The notes beneath the pieces were generated by a model that made no database searches, had not been told where the DNA came from, and worked only from the letters and a program-made list of their open reading frames with translations. Below, piece after piece: positions 33,252 through 43,255 of a stretch of DNA of 64,000 nucleotides. Both the position numbers and the translations under genes were made by a program. Origin of the DNA: Siphonodentalium dalli (Eukaryota > Mollusca > Scaphopoda > Gadilida > Siphonodentaliidae); assembly GCA_032622095.1 (NCBI GenBank), contig CP136061.1:256259582-256323581 (forward strand), read 5' to 3'. Position 1 is the first letter of the stretch. Each line of letters begins with the position of its first letter.

Positions 33252-34313
33252 GTGTGTGTGTTTTGCTCAGGAAAACATTTTCCATCGGACTGCACTTCAT
33301 TGAAAGACGTGGATTCCAGACTTAATTACATACGAAATCACGATTTGTGTTTCAATTGCTTGGGTAGACATAGGGTTAATGTTTGCAGGTCGCTGAAACG
33401 TTGTTTAGTCTGTAAAGCGAAGCACCATACAAGTATCCATCGGACCAGTAAACCGGAAACAGTTACTACCGAAGTGAGAATGTCGGCACCAAATCCAGAC
33501 ACAACTGTTGCCACAGCTGCAGCATCATCACCCGCCAATGTGTATCTAAAAACGGCGGTGGCAGACGTTTACGATAGGGAGTGCTACAATCATACAGTGG
33601 CACACTTACTATTCGACGATGGGTCGCAGAGATCCTTTATTTCGGCTAAATTTGCCAATGAACTTGGAATACACCCTGAGAAAAAGGAGAATCTCACAAT
33701 ATCAAGCTTTGGATCAGAGACACAAACCTGTCTCGAACTTGATGAAGTTACCATCCATATAGCGAGCGATACGTCCATCGCCGTCAAAGCCCTGATTGTC
33801 CCTACAATTACAAAGGCACTCACTGTAGCTGTTAGACATCGTCGTGACTTACCTGAACTGTCTGGCCTTAAACTAGCACACCCACTCAATTATAGTTGTG
33901 AGGCGTTCGATGTTTCTGTACTTATAGGGAGTGACTTTTACTACTCGTTTGTTGAAGACCACCATATCAAGACAGGAAATGGACCAATAGCTGTCAAATC
34001 GAAGTTAGGTTATTTACTCCGTGGACCGTCACTTACAACCCAAGCAACTCTGACGACAACGTCATTGAACGTCCTCACGCAACCGGACAACTTGGATTTG
34101 AAACGATGCTGGGAACTCGAAACAATAGATATCGGAGCTGATGAGACGAATCCACAATCAAGTTTCATGGATGAGTATGGCGTATCTACTAATATCGAAA
34201 AAGCCTTCTGGAACATCCCACGAGACCCTCTTCTGTTGAATAACATCAGCACCGGGAAGGAATTTTCGCAACAAATCAATGATACGGATGGATCACTCCA
34301 TCTCACTTCCTGA
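33252..34313 (+). CDS. BEL-C zinc knuckles and aspartic protease (353-codon open frame)
   Basis: The frame opens with two knuckle-like clusters (CVFCSGKHFPSDC; CFNCLGRHRVNVC) and CLVCKAKHHTSIH. The protease follows with active-site LFDDGSQRSFIS near residue ~120, then DVSVLIGSDFYYSFVEDHH and LGYLLRGP, typical of DUF1758-type BEL proteases. It ends in sequence that joins damaged RT/integrase. The frame has no ATG context of its own: in the element it was internal to Gag-Pol. It is intact over the protease, but as a piece of a dead element I do not expect it to be expressed alone. Confidence 0.75.
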   Translation: MCVFCSGKHFPSDCTSLKDVDSRLNYIRNHDLCFNCLGRHRVNVCRSLKRCLVCKAKHHTSIHRTSKPETVTTEVRMSAPNPDTTVATAAASSPANVYLKTAVADVYDRECYNHTVAHLLFDDGSQRSFISAKFANELGIHPEKKENLTISSFGSETQTCLELDEVTIHIASDTSIAVKALIVPTITKALTVAVRHRRDLPELSGLKLAHPLNYSCEAFDVSVLIGSDFYYSFVEDHHIKTGNGPIAVKSKLGYLLRGPSLTTQATLTTTSLNVLTQPDNLDLKRCWELETIDIGADETNPQSSFMDEYGVSTNIEKAFWNIPRDPLLLNNISTGKEFSQQINDTDGSLHLTS

Positions 34314-34678
34314 ATGGTCGACTTGCAACATTACATCATCCAGACGTATGCGATGACGAACTGACTTATCCAAATTTTAACATCAATTCCACCGAGTTAA
34401 AAAGACGTGGACGAAAACGCGCAGCGTTATTACAGTCCTTCAAACACCGCTGGGCTCATGAGTATCTGCTAAATCTAAGAGAGTTTCACCGTTTTACTGG
34501 CGACAATCGAGAATGCATTAAACATGGTTCAGTTTTACAGATAGATCAACAGGTCAAAACCAAGTTATACCCACCCGTGCAAATCGCAGTTGAAAAGGAG
34601 CAACGACCAACGCGAGCCGCATCCGAGCGCGCGAATGAACGAATACGAACGATATTTTTCAACATTGTGGCGGGGAGT
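34285..34678 (+). pseudogene. BEL-C integrase C-terminal region (DUF5641-like)
   Basis: Off-frame from the protease, the sequence reads ISFLNGRLATLHHPDVCDDE, then RGRKRAALLQSFKHRWAHEY, which is the hallmark region after the integrase core in BEL/Pao elements. A short C-terminal end (KLYPPVQIAVEKE) follows. Frameshifts occur between blocks. Confidence 0.7.
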
Positions 34679-34830
34679 ATGTTGGGACGGTTTACCCTAA
34701 GACGCACTACTCACGCATCGTTTAGTGTATGACTGTTATATATGGGACCATGTTTGTATGCTAGATATAATAGTTCGTTCTTCAGCTTAGCCACGTGTTC
34801 TTTCAATTTCTACATCTCTCCAATTCCCCA
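34679..34830 (+). repeat. BEL-C 3' LTR (right boundary approximate)
   Basis: It starts TGTTGGGACGG directly after GGCGGGGAGTA. The right boundary is placed at CAATTCCCCA by analogy with the BEL-A LTR (TTCCCATTA, 148 bp). With no second LTR in the window the end cannot be proved. Confidence 0.6.
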
Positions 34831-34837
34831 AACCAAC

Positions 34838-35383
34838 CCGTTCGCGCTTGATGGAACACCTACTCAATCCTTCATACCTGAAGAGAATGTAAATCGGTAC
34901 ATAGAACGAATGGCGGGTCAAGGGACATATGGAGACCATATCACTTTAGTGGTTGAAATGTTCAATGTGAATTGTGTTGTACTGTCAAGTCGCGGACTTG
35001 AACACACGACGATCTTATCTCCCAGTGGAGTTTTTGATAGAGGAATTATGTTGAGAGAATCAGCGAAATCTATACCCAAAGTAAGAGAAAGAGTAATAGT
35101 ACACACGGAGAAGGTAAGTGGGGGGGGGGCGCATAGTGACGATGAATCAGCGATCATTAGACCTGGCAGGGTAAGGAAAATAACAATGGTACCTGGGAAG
35201 AAGGGCAGTAGAGTGGTGACTAATAAAGATGAAATTTTTACTGAATTAGCAATCGCAAGCAAATCGGCAATAGTACAAGGGGAGAATGCAAGTGCGGTGG
35301 CGCGTAATGAATACGCAATATCAGAATCAGCAAAACAAGTTGAACCTGACAGAGTAAGCGAAAGAGATATAGTACATGTGTAA
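34838..35383 (+). CDS. OTU-type cysteine protease-like fragment
   Basis: The frame 34742-35383 is open, and the part after the LTR (from ~34838) carries the central OTU signature. NRYIERMAGQGTYGDHITLV plus the following VEMFNVNCVVLSSRG and EHTTILSP match the 'W/Y-x-GDHI-x-L ... I-x-V-x-S' core of OTU deubiquitinases. The N-terminal D-G-x-C block with the catalytic Cys and the C-terminal H-Y block are not seen, so as it stands it is a partial domain. From ~35050 the sequence becomes repetitive and basic/acidic (two ESAK...RERxIVH-type blocks). A consensus splice donor AAG|GTAAGT at 35114 lies in phase 0 just before a poly-G run, so the stretch 35114-35396 could be an intron. The N-terminal part may have been cut off by BEL-C. 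Confidence 0.55.
   Translation, partial: PFALDGTPTQSFIPEENVNRYIERMAGQGTYGDHITLVVEMFNVNCVVLSSRGLEHTTILSPSGVFDRGIMLRESAKSIPKVRERVIVHTEKVSGGGAHSDDESAIIRPGRVRKITMVPGKKGSRVVTNKDEIFTELAIASKSAIVQGENASAVARNEYAISESAKQVEPDRVSERDIVHV
35114..35119 (+). promoter_or_regulatory. Candidate splice donor
   Basis: GAGAAG|GTAAGT is a perfect donor match and falls between codons of the OTU-like frame. The first plausible acceptor is GACGTGCAG at 35388-35396, just before the F-box-like frame. Splicing has not been shown. Confidence 0.4.
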
Positions 35384-35395
35384 CATGGACGTGCA

Positions 35396-35827
35396 GTGGC
35401 GCGTAATGGAGATGAGATGTACACGTATGTTCTCATATTGCCTCCTGAGATACATGAACTAGTACTCGAGTATATTCTACTAAGTGATGTAAGCCATGCA
35501 GGCAGATTGAGCCTGGTGTGCAGTATGAACAATGACATCGTTGCTCGTTTCTTGAGAAATCACAGTCATCTTAAGGAAATGTTCAAATGGACTTTGCATG
35601 TGGGTCCGAGTTTGGTGTCTGATTTGAAACTAAACGATGAGAAGAACACCATCTACATGTATGTTGCGGGTATCATGAGGAAAGCGGGCAAGTCAAGTGG
35701 ACTGGTATTGACACTCAAGTCATGCATATCTTCAAGGAGGAGATGGTGGTGTGCATACCTCAAACTTGCTCGCGTGAAAAGCAGAGGACCAGGGTGGTTC
35801 CTAATTGTTGAACTAAACTGGAAGTAA
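35396..35827 (+). CDS. F-box-like protein part (143 codons)
   Basis: Open from 35396 to the stop at 35825-35827. Early residues LPPEIHELVLEYILLSDVSH, then AGRLSLVCSMNNDIVARFL, fit the F-box pattern (LP-x-E-I/L...I-L-L-x-D-V...L-S-L-V-C-R/K), which binds Skp1 in SCF ubiquitin ligases. The C-terminal half, with Trp-rich RRRWWCAYLKLARV and GPGWFLIVELNWK, is a tail I do not recognise. The first codon is GTG, so initiation must be elsewhere; continuation from the OTU-like exon by splicing is the simplest reading. It lies on the same strand as the OTU-like part. Confidence 0.5.
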   Translation: MARNGDEMYTYVLILPPEIHELVLEYILLSDVSHAGRLSLVCSMNNDIVARFLRNHSHLKEMFKWTLHVGPSLVSDLKLNDEKNTIYMYVAGIMRKAGKSSGLVLTLKSCISSRRRWWCAYLKLARVKSRGPGWFLIVELNWK

Positions 35828-37430
35828 CTGATAGCCAGACAGGCAAGGTATAGTCTTCATCTTACTGGCAACGCAAGAATGTCTCAATCTCCGTTTCTAT
35901 CTTCGTTGGTTCAGGAGAAGCACTCGTTCAATTGATCATTTATTTCGTTATATATGTTTATTTAGGTCCATTTCCAGCATTGCTCAAGTTGAGTTTTGCA
36001 ACAGTGTTGAGCTTTCAATATTTTATGCAAACATATGGTATTGTTTACAAGAAAAAGAAAACATGGTAACATATTAAGAACATATCGAGTATTTTAAAAG
36101 TACATTAAATTAGAACCACGTTTTTTGAAAACCAATATAGACCAACTCTCGTATGAGACATTAGCACAAATAATTTAGAAATTGTAAGAGGCAGATACTT
36201 TGGATTAATATATGTAAACTGTGTAAGACATCATTTATATAGAACAAGGACGTGGCTTGAGGAACGTTTCTGGGCGAACAATATATATTGGCTTCAGTAA
36301 ACGTGAATCAGTGGACGAATTTGCATAGCTGGTGGTTTAGAGATCTGGTATATTACTAAAATTATAAGACTTTCTTTATAAACTACACACTTCAAGATTA
36401 AAACTAATTGGGGAAATATAAGTGCATGCAATATTTCGGATCAGTGATCATTAACAATACAGACTACCAACTAGAATATGTACCTATATATATTGTGTTT
36501 TGATATGTGTGTTTTGTTGTGTTCTGTGATATCTCAAAATAATTCATCATTGTTTTTATGTTAAATTATCAGTCCGTGACACACCTCAACATTCCCTGAC
36601 TATAGTACACCACTTAGTCTGACCCCAATTGATAGGTGCAACATAGCAATAGTAAATATGTATACCATCATATATTGTCTTCATGATAGAATATTGATTT
36701 CATTTTTTTACCATAATAAACAAAACAGATTCAGATAGCAGAATTGTTGATGTGTATGAGAGGTGATAAGGGATCAAGCTATACAATATTATACATAACT
36801 ATTTAAGAACTATAGCGTCTAAGGGGAGGTTGAGGATAAATTTGACTAATTATTATTTAACTACATTAACAACATCGTTCCATTCATTCTTAATTGTGTT
36901 ATGCGTTTCATTTTGTATTGCTGTGCCTGACAATTGACAATAAAATAATTAATTGTATTCGTATATTGTGTTGAATAAATTTTGAAAGAAGACTGAACCT
37001 TTTGGCATCAAGAACATTGAGATTTGAAAGTTTAACATTCCCTGTATAGCGACATAATGCCATCGAATCCGTTATTTTATATACTCAATCATCAGAGTGT
37101 ATGTGAACCCAACGGTTTCCACACAACACATTACTGGCTCCCGTGTTTTATAGCTGGCCACGTTTGACGTAGTTATAATACTTCCGTTATGTGACATAAT
37201 TTTAATGATTGAAAATTGTTGTTAATGTCGCCTTCCAGAGACGAATCTAATAAACCAAACATTTTCTGCTGTCCCTAACGCGTCGGGTCACCTAATTTCC
37301 CGGGTACGAATGCAATTAAAAGTGAGGCCAATAATAAATATACCAACTATTTTCCGTTGGAACTAATACATCACCTAATTTCGAGAAACTATATATGTCG
37401 TCATGTTACTGGACTGACAAAACGTCTTCA
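35828..37430 (+). other. Possible 3' UTR, then no gene seen
   Basis: AT-rich. Two AATAAA signals at 36939-36944 and 36974-36979 are the first clustered candidates downstream of the F-box-like frame. The rest shows no coding, repeat or element structure that I can support. Confidence 0.4.
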
Positions 37431-38095
37431 GTCTTGTCTGACTCAATGTAACATCGAACTTCTTCTGACAACGGTCGCACTTGTGAGGGCATTCAATAGT
37501 GTGGGTTGTCAGGCTGACTGAGAACAATCTTATATACTCGTATGATTGATCACCTATGTGTGTTCATATGCTTAGGCAGGGAAACGGACTCACTAAATGC
37601 CGTTCGGTACACGTCCCACTTATATGGGCGATTGACTCTATAAATTATCTTGTGCTGTTATGACTGAAGGCTATTCGAACCACGTCACATGCATATGGTC
37701 GATTATCGGTATGGATTCTTTTGTCACGGAACCGGAGTCACTAAGTGCCTTTTGGTACACGTCACACGCGTATGGGCGATTGACTGTGTGGTTTCTCTTG
37801 TGTTTTATGACTGAAGGATATTCGAACCACGTCACATGCATATGGTCGATTACCGGTGTGGATTCTTTTGTCACGGAACCCGACTCACTAAGTGCCTTTT
37901 GGTACACGTCACACGCGTATGGGCGATTGACTGTGATTTCTCTTGTGTTGGTATGACTGAAAGCTATTCAAACCACGTCACACTCGTATGGTCGATTAAC
38001 GGTGTGGATTATTTTGTCACGGAACTGGACTCACTAAATATATTCTGTCACAAGTCACACTCGTATGGGCGATGACCACTATGGATTATCGGGTT
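37431..38095 (-). pseudogene. Antisense zinc-finger array relic
   Basis: On the minus strand, decayed fingers recur every ~84 or ~168 bp: RPYACDVYQKALSDSGSVTK, IKHKRNHTVNRPY, CPHKCDRCQKKFDV and KHMNTHIGDQSY. Many structural Cys/His are lost (the second Cys is Tyr in the best finger) and every other finger is unreadable (VIDHMHVTWFE). It is older and more diverged than the plus-strand loci, and lies in opposite orientation just upstream of locus 2. Plus-strand frames here are by-products. Confidence 0.75.
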
Positions 38096-38129
38096 GACTT
38101 TGTCATGAAAATCGTTCAGCGCCCGTCAA

Positions 38130-38369
38130 AATCTATTGAGTCAGTTTACTTCAAAAGCTGTAATTTTGTTATTACAAAAGTGGAGACCTAGTTTTTTTTA
38201 CTACAAAAGCTGGCGTTTTTTACTTCAAAAGCGGAGACCTCACTTTACTACAAAAGCTGGCGATTTTATTACAAAAGTGGTGAGTTACTTCAAAAGCTGG
38301 CGTCTTTTACTTCAAAAGTGGAGACCTACTTCAAAAGTGGTCAGTTACGGTGATGGGGTCATTGTCACA
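38130..38369. repeat. Tandem CTTCAAAAG repeat with GATGGGGTCA junction
   Basis: About ten loose units of (T)TACTTCAAAAGCTGGCG / TACTTCAAAAGTGGAGACC. They end at AGTTACGGTGATGGGGTCAT followed by TGTCACA (38343-38369), which matches the end of the inverted-repeat element at 16258-16693. Zinc-finger coding sequence starts two bases later, so this element appears to have replaced the 5' end of locus 2. Confidence 0.7.
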
Positions 38370-38371
38370 TT

Positions 38372-39578
38372 CCGTATCAATGTGATGTTTGCGATAAATC
38401 ATTTACTGAGTCGAGTAGCCTGACAAAACATAAGAGAATCCACACCGGGGATCGTCCGTTTCAATGTGATGTTTGCGATAAATCATTTACTCAGTCGAGT
38501 AGCCTGACAAAACATAAGAAGATCCAAACCGGGGATCGTCCGTTTCAATGTGATGTGTGCGAAAAATCATTTACTCGCTCGAGTAACCTGACGAGGCATA
38601 AGATGGTCCACACCGGGGATCGCCCGTATCAATGTGATGTGTGCGAGAAATCATTTACTCGGTCTAGTAGCCTGACTATACACAAGCGGATACACACGGG
38701 AGATCGCCCGTATCAATGTGATGTTTGCGATAAATCATTTGCTTGGTCGAGTAGCCTGACAATACACATGCGGATACACACGGGAGATCGCCCGTGTCAA
38801 TGTGATATGTGCGAGGAATCATTTACTCACGTGAATAGCGTGACTACACACAAGCGGATACACACCGGAGATCGTCCGTATCAATGTGATATGTGCCAGA
38901 AATCATTTACTTACCTGAATGGCCTGACTACACACAAGCGTATACACACGGGAGATCGCCCGTATCAATGTGATGTGTGCCAGAAATCATTTACTCAGTT
39001 GAGTGACCTGACGAAACATAAGAGAATCCACACCGGGGATCGTCCGTTTCAGTGTGATGTTTGCGATAAATCATTTACTGAGTCGAGTAGCCTGACGAGA
39101 CATAAGCGGATACACACGGGAGATCGCCCGTATCAATGTGATATGTGTGATAAATCATTTACTCACGTGAATAGCCTGACTACACACAAGCGAATACACA
39201 CCTGAGATCGCCCGTATCAATGTGATGTGTGCCAGAAATCATTTACTCACTTGAGTGACCTGACGAAACATAAGAGAATCCACACCGGGGATCGTCCGTT
39301 TCAATGTGATGTTTGCGATAAATCATTTACTCAGTCGAGTAGCCTGACAAAACATAAGATGATCCACACCGGGGATCGTCCGTTTCAATGTGATGTGTGC
39401 GAAAAATCATTTACTCGCTCGAGTAACCTGGCGAGGCATAAGATGGTCCACACCGGGGATCGTCCGTTTCAATGTGATGTGTGCGAGAAATCATTTACTG
39501 AGTCGAGCCGCCTGACAAAACATAAGATGGTCCACATTGGGAATCGCCCGTATCAATGTGATATTTGCGATAAATCAC
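38372..39578 (+). pseudogene. C2H2 zinc-finger gene, locus 2, 5' part (14+ fingers)
   Basis: In one frame (38372-39578), fourteen fingers of the family are followed by the first third of a fifteenth. Frames 38555-39205 and 39227-39640 are separated by one nonsense change (GGA to TGA at 39203-39205). The second finger has lost its last His (KKIQT). No start region equivalent to gene 3 is present. The C-terminal part continues at 40107 after a TTAA-1 element that splits finger 15. Confidence 0.88.
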
Positions 39579-40106
39579 TTAAAGGTGGATTATCTCTTTG
39601 TAAACATGTATTATATAGTTACCGGGGTATAAAGTATTAGATCTGAATCGAAGACTCCTGTCCGGAAATGCTTCTATCGATTAATATTAATTTTATTTCG
39701 AATATTTTCTGGTCTAAAAAGGTGTGTTTGTTCAGCTAACGAACAATATTGGTTACTGTTAACAGAGACCAGAAATTATATTGTGCAATTTTGTCACAAA
39801 TAAACGTTAATTATACTCATTATCGCTTATATCTGTGGAACAAAACAGTACAAACAACCAATATGTGACATTTGACATTCGTTGCGTAGCCGTAGGAACA
39901 GCCCAGTGCTCTATATCGCAATACGGTCTCATCCGAATGGTCGGTTCTAAAAATAGTAACATAAATGGGCCCGATTAAATATTCGAAATAAAATCAATAG
40001 TAATTGATAGAAGCTTTTCCGGACATAGGTCTTCAGTTCATATCTATTATTTTATACCCACGCAACTATTTAAAATTTGTTATTTAAAGAGATAATCCAT
40101 CTTTAA
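39579..40106 (+). mobile_element. TTAA-1 element inside a zinc finger
   Basis: Full length, TTAA at 39579-39582 and 40103-40106. The flanks GATAAATCAC and TGAGTCTCGTAAC join through a single TTAA to make an in-register finger, so this is a clean insertion with TTAA duplication. The inserted length (524 bp) is not a multiple of three. The internal 86-codon frame has a stop near its end (GATTAAATATT). Confidence 0.95.
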
Positions 40107-40448
40107 TGAGTCTCGTAACCTGACGAAACATAAGAGGGTCCACACCGGGGATCGTCCGTATCAATGTGATTTATGCGAGAAATCATTTTCACAATTGGGT
40201 AGTCTGACTAGACACAAGAGAATCCACACTGGGGCTCGCCCGCATCAATGTGATTTATGCAAGAAATCATTTTCTCAATTGGGTAGTCTGACTAAACACA
40301 AGATGATACACACTGGGGATCGGCCATATCGATGTGATGTGTGCGAGGAATCATTTACTCAGTCGAGTTAGCTGACTACGCATAACAAGATCCACACGGG
40401 GGGGGGGGGTCGCTCGTATCAATGTGATATGTGCGAGAAATGGTTATA
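40107..40448 (+). pseudogene. C2H2 zinc-finger gene, locus 2, 3' part
   Basis: It completes finger 15 and adds three more ([22 protein letters not shown]). Lesions are a TAG inside the last (40368-40370) and a poly-G run at 40398-40409 that shifts frame. It ends at the family's shared stop (GAGAAATGGTTATAA, 40446-40448). Confidence 0.85.
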
Positions 40449-40863
40449 ACATCAGAGTGGCCTGATGTTACATACCCGTAAGATAACTCATACCTGTAGG
40501 CGTTTGACTGTATTTTGAGGGTTCACTCTGTGCCGAGCAATCTTTTGGCAAATTTTTTGGCCAATTCTGTTTTTTTTTGGCACGTTGGCCAAAAGTTAGG
40601 CCTAATGCAAATCTGTTTTTTATTTTTTTTTTAAATGGACAAAGTGAACCCTGGTGACAACTAACGAAAATCCACACACGATTAACCAACATGGAATATC
40701 ACACATGTACATGTATGCACGCACTACGGTGTGTGGTCTGCTGCAGTCTATATGCGACTCTCTGTGGGTTAATACGAGCATCCACAACGGACATCGCCCG
40801 TATCCATGCGATATGTGCGGGAAATCATTTATTAGTATGAGTCAATTGACGAGAAGAAGATAA
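40449..40863 (+). pseudogene. Conserved 3' tail of zinc-finger locus 2
   Basis: Equivalent of 21132-21503. It includes a TTGGC-rich hairpin-prone stretch (40543-40595: TTTTTTGGCCAATTC ... GTTGGCCAAAAG) absent from locus 1, and the last partial finger HRPYPCDMCGKSFIS with a stop at 40861. Confidence 0.6.
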
Positions 40864-41585
40864 TTCATATGTCCTGTATATGCTATACCGGTTTTATTTT
40901 ATAGTATGTATTGAAATTGCGCTACATCCAACATATGTGTATTATATAAGAAAGGTCTATATGTGTATTATATTTTAAGAAAGGACTATGCGCGGCGTGA
41001 TATTTCACCTCACGACGTTGTTGACGTATCAACTAAAGCTCTCGTCTAGACATTGGGTTATTTACTTTAGCGTTTCGGATGGTTTAACAGTGGAATAAAA
41101 TAGTAATGTTGCTACATTTACGACGAACCATGATTAAATGTTCCTAATATGACTCCTACTATAATCATCGCCACTCAAAATTACGGTGTTGAATGTGTCT
41201 CCGTGAATCACCGTTTGAGATAAATGAAAACAGATTTAAGTGTAATGCACGATTGAATGATCATAAACCAACTAACTGCATCTATATTCTAAAAAATATT
41301 TATTTCAAGTGAGCTTCTTAATCACGAGTAATACTAATTTCGACCAATGTAACTCGAGCCTCTCATTTTAAGAATTAAAAGAACAAACTATGACGGTTAT
41401 GGCTTAATTGTATGTAAAACATTTGAATTGACATATTTGTTTTGGTATGATATTGTACAGGCACATGCGTGGAATTGTCCAGTTACTTTCGTGTGCACTC
41501 CGCGTCTTAGTGCATATGAGAGTCCAGTGGTTGCACATCACCTGCGTCTATATGTATCACAAGGAACAACTTTCAGGGACAATAT
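40864..41585 (+). repeat. Duplicated 3' flank of zinc-finger locus 2
   Basis: Same sequence as 21504-22951 without the 0.8-kb element. The TTAA at 41404-41407 is an empty TTAA-1 site. Confidence 0.85.
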
Positions 41586-41873
41586 TTAAAGATGTATTAT
41601 CTCTTTAAATAATAAATTTGAAATAGTTGCGCGAGTATAAAATAATAAATATGAACTGAAGACCCCTGTCTGGAAAGACATTACGAAATGAGACGATTAC
41701 TTGGGACACTCTATTTGTCTATTTTTAGAACAGAACATTCGGGTGATAACATAATATCTAAAGCATTATAGAGAGCATTATGGTGTTTCTATGGCTACGT
41801 ACCGAATGCCAAATGTTCCAGATTGATTGGTTGTATTGTTTTATTCCATAGTTGTTAGCGATAATGGGTATAA
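41586..41873 (-). mobile_element. TTAA-1 element, left part, interrupted
   Basis: Reverse-orientation copy with the same left flank as 22952 and 57439. It stops at ATGGGTATAA where another TTAA-1 element begins at an internal TTAA (the same position is TATAATTAACG in other copies). Its remainder is not found on the far side. Confidence 0.8.
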
Positions 41874-42420
41874 TTAAAGGTGGATTATCTCTTTGTAAAC
41901 ATGTATTATATAGTTACCGGGGTATAAAACATTAGGATTGAATCGAAGACTCCTGTCCGGAAATGCTTCTATCGATTAATATTAATTTTAATTCGAATAT
42001 TTTATGGTCTAAATAGGTGTGTTTGTTCAGCTAACGAACAATAGTGGTTACTGTTAACAGAGACCAGAAATTTTATTGTATAATTTTGTCACAAATAAAC
42101 GTTAATTATACTCATTATCGCTTATATATGTGGAACAATACAATACACACAATCAATCTGGGACATTTGACTTTCGGTGCGTAGCCGTAGGAACAGCCCA
42201 GTGCTCTATATCGCAATACGGTCTCATCCGAATGGTCGGTTCTAAAAATAGTAACATAAATGGGCCCGATTTAATGTTCGAAATAAAATCAATATTAATT
42301 GATAGAAGCTTTTCCGGACATAGGTCTTCAGTTCATATCTATTATTTTATACCCACGCAACTATTTAAAATTTGTTTTTTAAAGAGATAATCCATCTTTA
42401 AAGAGATAATCCATCTTTAA
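41874..42420 (+). mobile_element. TTAA-1 element nested in another, with duplicated terminus
   Basis: A full-length copy starting at TTAA 41874. The last 19 bp (AAGAGATAATCCATCTTTA) are present twice, ending at 42401 and 42420. The 86-codon frame is open (42130-42390). It abuts the inverted gag fragment of Gypsy-B. Confidence 0.85.
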
Positions 42421-42619
42421 AATCAGTAGCATTTGCGTTTTGCGACATGTCATAATTGAACCGTTTATCGCTAGCAGGGAGGAATGGACATGTGCTCAAG
42501 AAATGGAAGAAGTCTGTTCGGTTTGCTTGCTTATACAAGGGACACGACTTTATTCTCTCGTCTTTCTGATGAATTGTTGCACGTGATCTTTCTGTTGAAT
42601 ATATTCTCTGTTTAGTCAT
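42421..42619 (-). pseudogene. Gypsy-B gag zinc-knuckle region, inverted
   Basis: The minus-strand frame has CPLYKQANRTDFFHFLSTCP then FLPASDKRF. This is the same Cys/His region as Gypsy-A at ~1640-1560, but with one Cys changed to Tyr. The rest of the element reads on the plus strand from 42665. The two strands meet at an inverted duplication centred near 42640 (arms at about 42576-42620 and 42660-42706). Confidence 0.7.
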
Positions 42620-42664
42620 ATATCGAATTATCTTAGAATCAGTAGCATTAAGATAACTCGATCT

Positions 42665-43255
42665 ATGAGTAAACAGAGAATGTATTCAACAGAAAGGTCA
42701 CGATCAATTATGACATGTGAGGACGACGAATTAGGAGAGATAGACACCGAGTGTCCCGATGAAAACGTACGCACATCAGTCGACCATTCGAATGTGCGAC
42801 GAGTACAAGTGAAGAAATCACCAGTCCTAAACACATTCTACGCTCATCAACCTGTGTGTGTGACTATTAATTCTGGTGCTGAAACGAACATGATATGGGC
42901 GTCAGTCGCCACATAGCTTCGACTAAAAATCACGGAGTCTTGCCAACAAGCTCTGCCGGCCGATGGTACATCCCCACTAACGATTCTGGGCGAAACGAAG
43001 CAGTACACTTGATATTGATGCTCTAGTGGTGGAGACCATGGACGTAGACGTACTAGCGGGAGTACCTTTCATGACACCTATTGATATTAGTGTACGACCC
43101 GCGAAAGGAGTTGTTAATATCGGCAATAAATCCTTCTCATACAGTCACCAGACCAAGTCACGAGGTCCTCATGCTGCCAGGCGAACTAACGTTCACGTAC
43201 TTCGTGATCCTAAGACAACTCTGTGGCCACGAAAATATCTCGAACTCGGATAGTC
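42665..43255 (+). pseudogene. Gypsy-B protease, catalytic Asp lost
   Basis: Frames 42665-42916 and 43026-43253 carry the protease seen in Gypsy-A. The active-site motif here is INSGAETNMI, with Asn for the catalytic Asp, followed by a stop. The downstream DVDVLAGVPF...DISVRPA block is intact. A frameshift lies near 43000. Confidence 0.75.

Larger units (their letters stand above)
32401..34830 (+). mobile_element. BEL-C: BEL/Pao element, 5'-truncated and pol-deleted
   Basis: Gag, knuckles and protease (32401-34130) are followed almost at once by the C-terminal end of integrase (about 34290-34670), a polypurine-type tract GTGGCGGGGAGTA, and a 3' LTR (34679-~34830). RT, RNase H and the integrase core are missing. 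The 5' LTR is absent because the TTAA-1 element abuts gag. Similarity to BEL-A covers gag through protease and the LTR start. Confidence 0.85.

Noticed and set aside
34918-35538. 206-codon minus-strand frame opposite the OTU/F-box region
   Set aside because: Shadow of the plus-strand coding region with Ser/Thr/Leu-rich composition; the plus strand has recognisable domains.
40468-40692. 74-codon minus-strand frame in the 3' tail of zinc-finger locus 2
   Set aside because: Antisense to a conserved tail and covering poly-A/T runs; not open in the other two copies.
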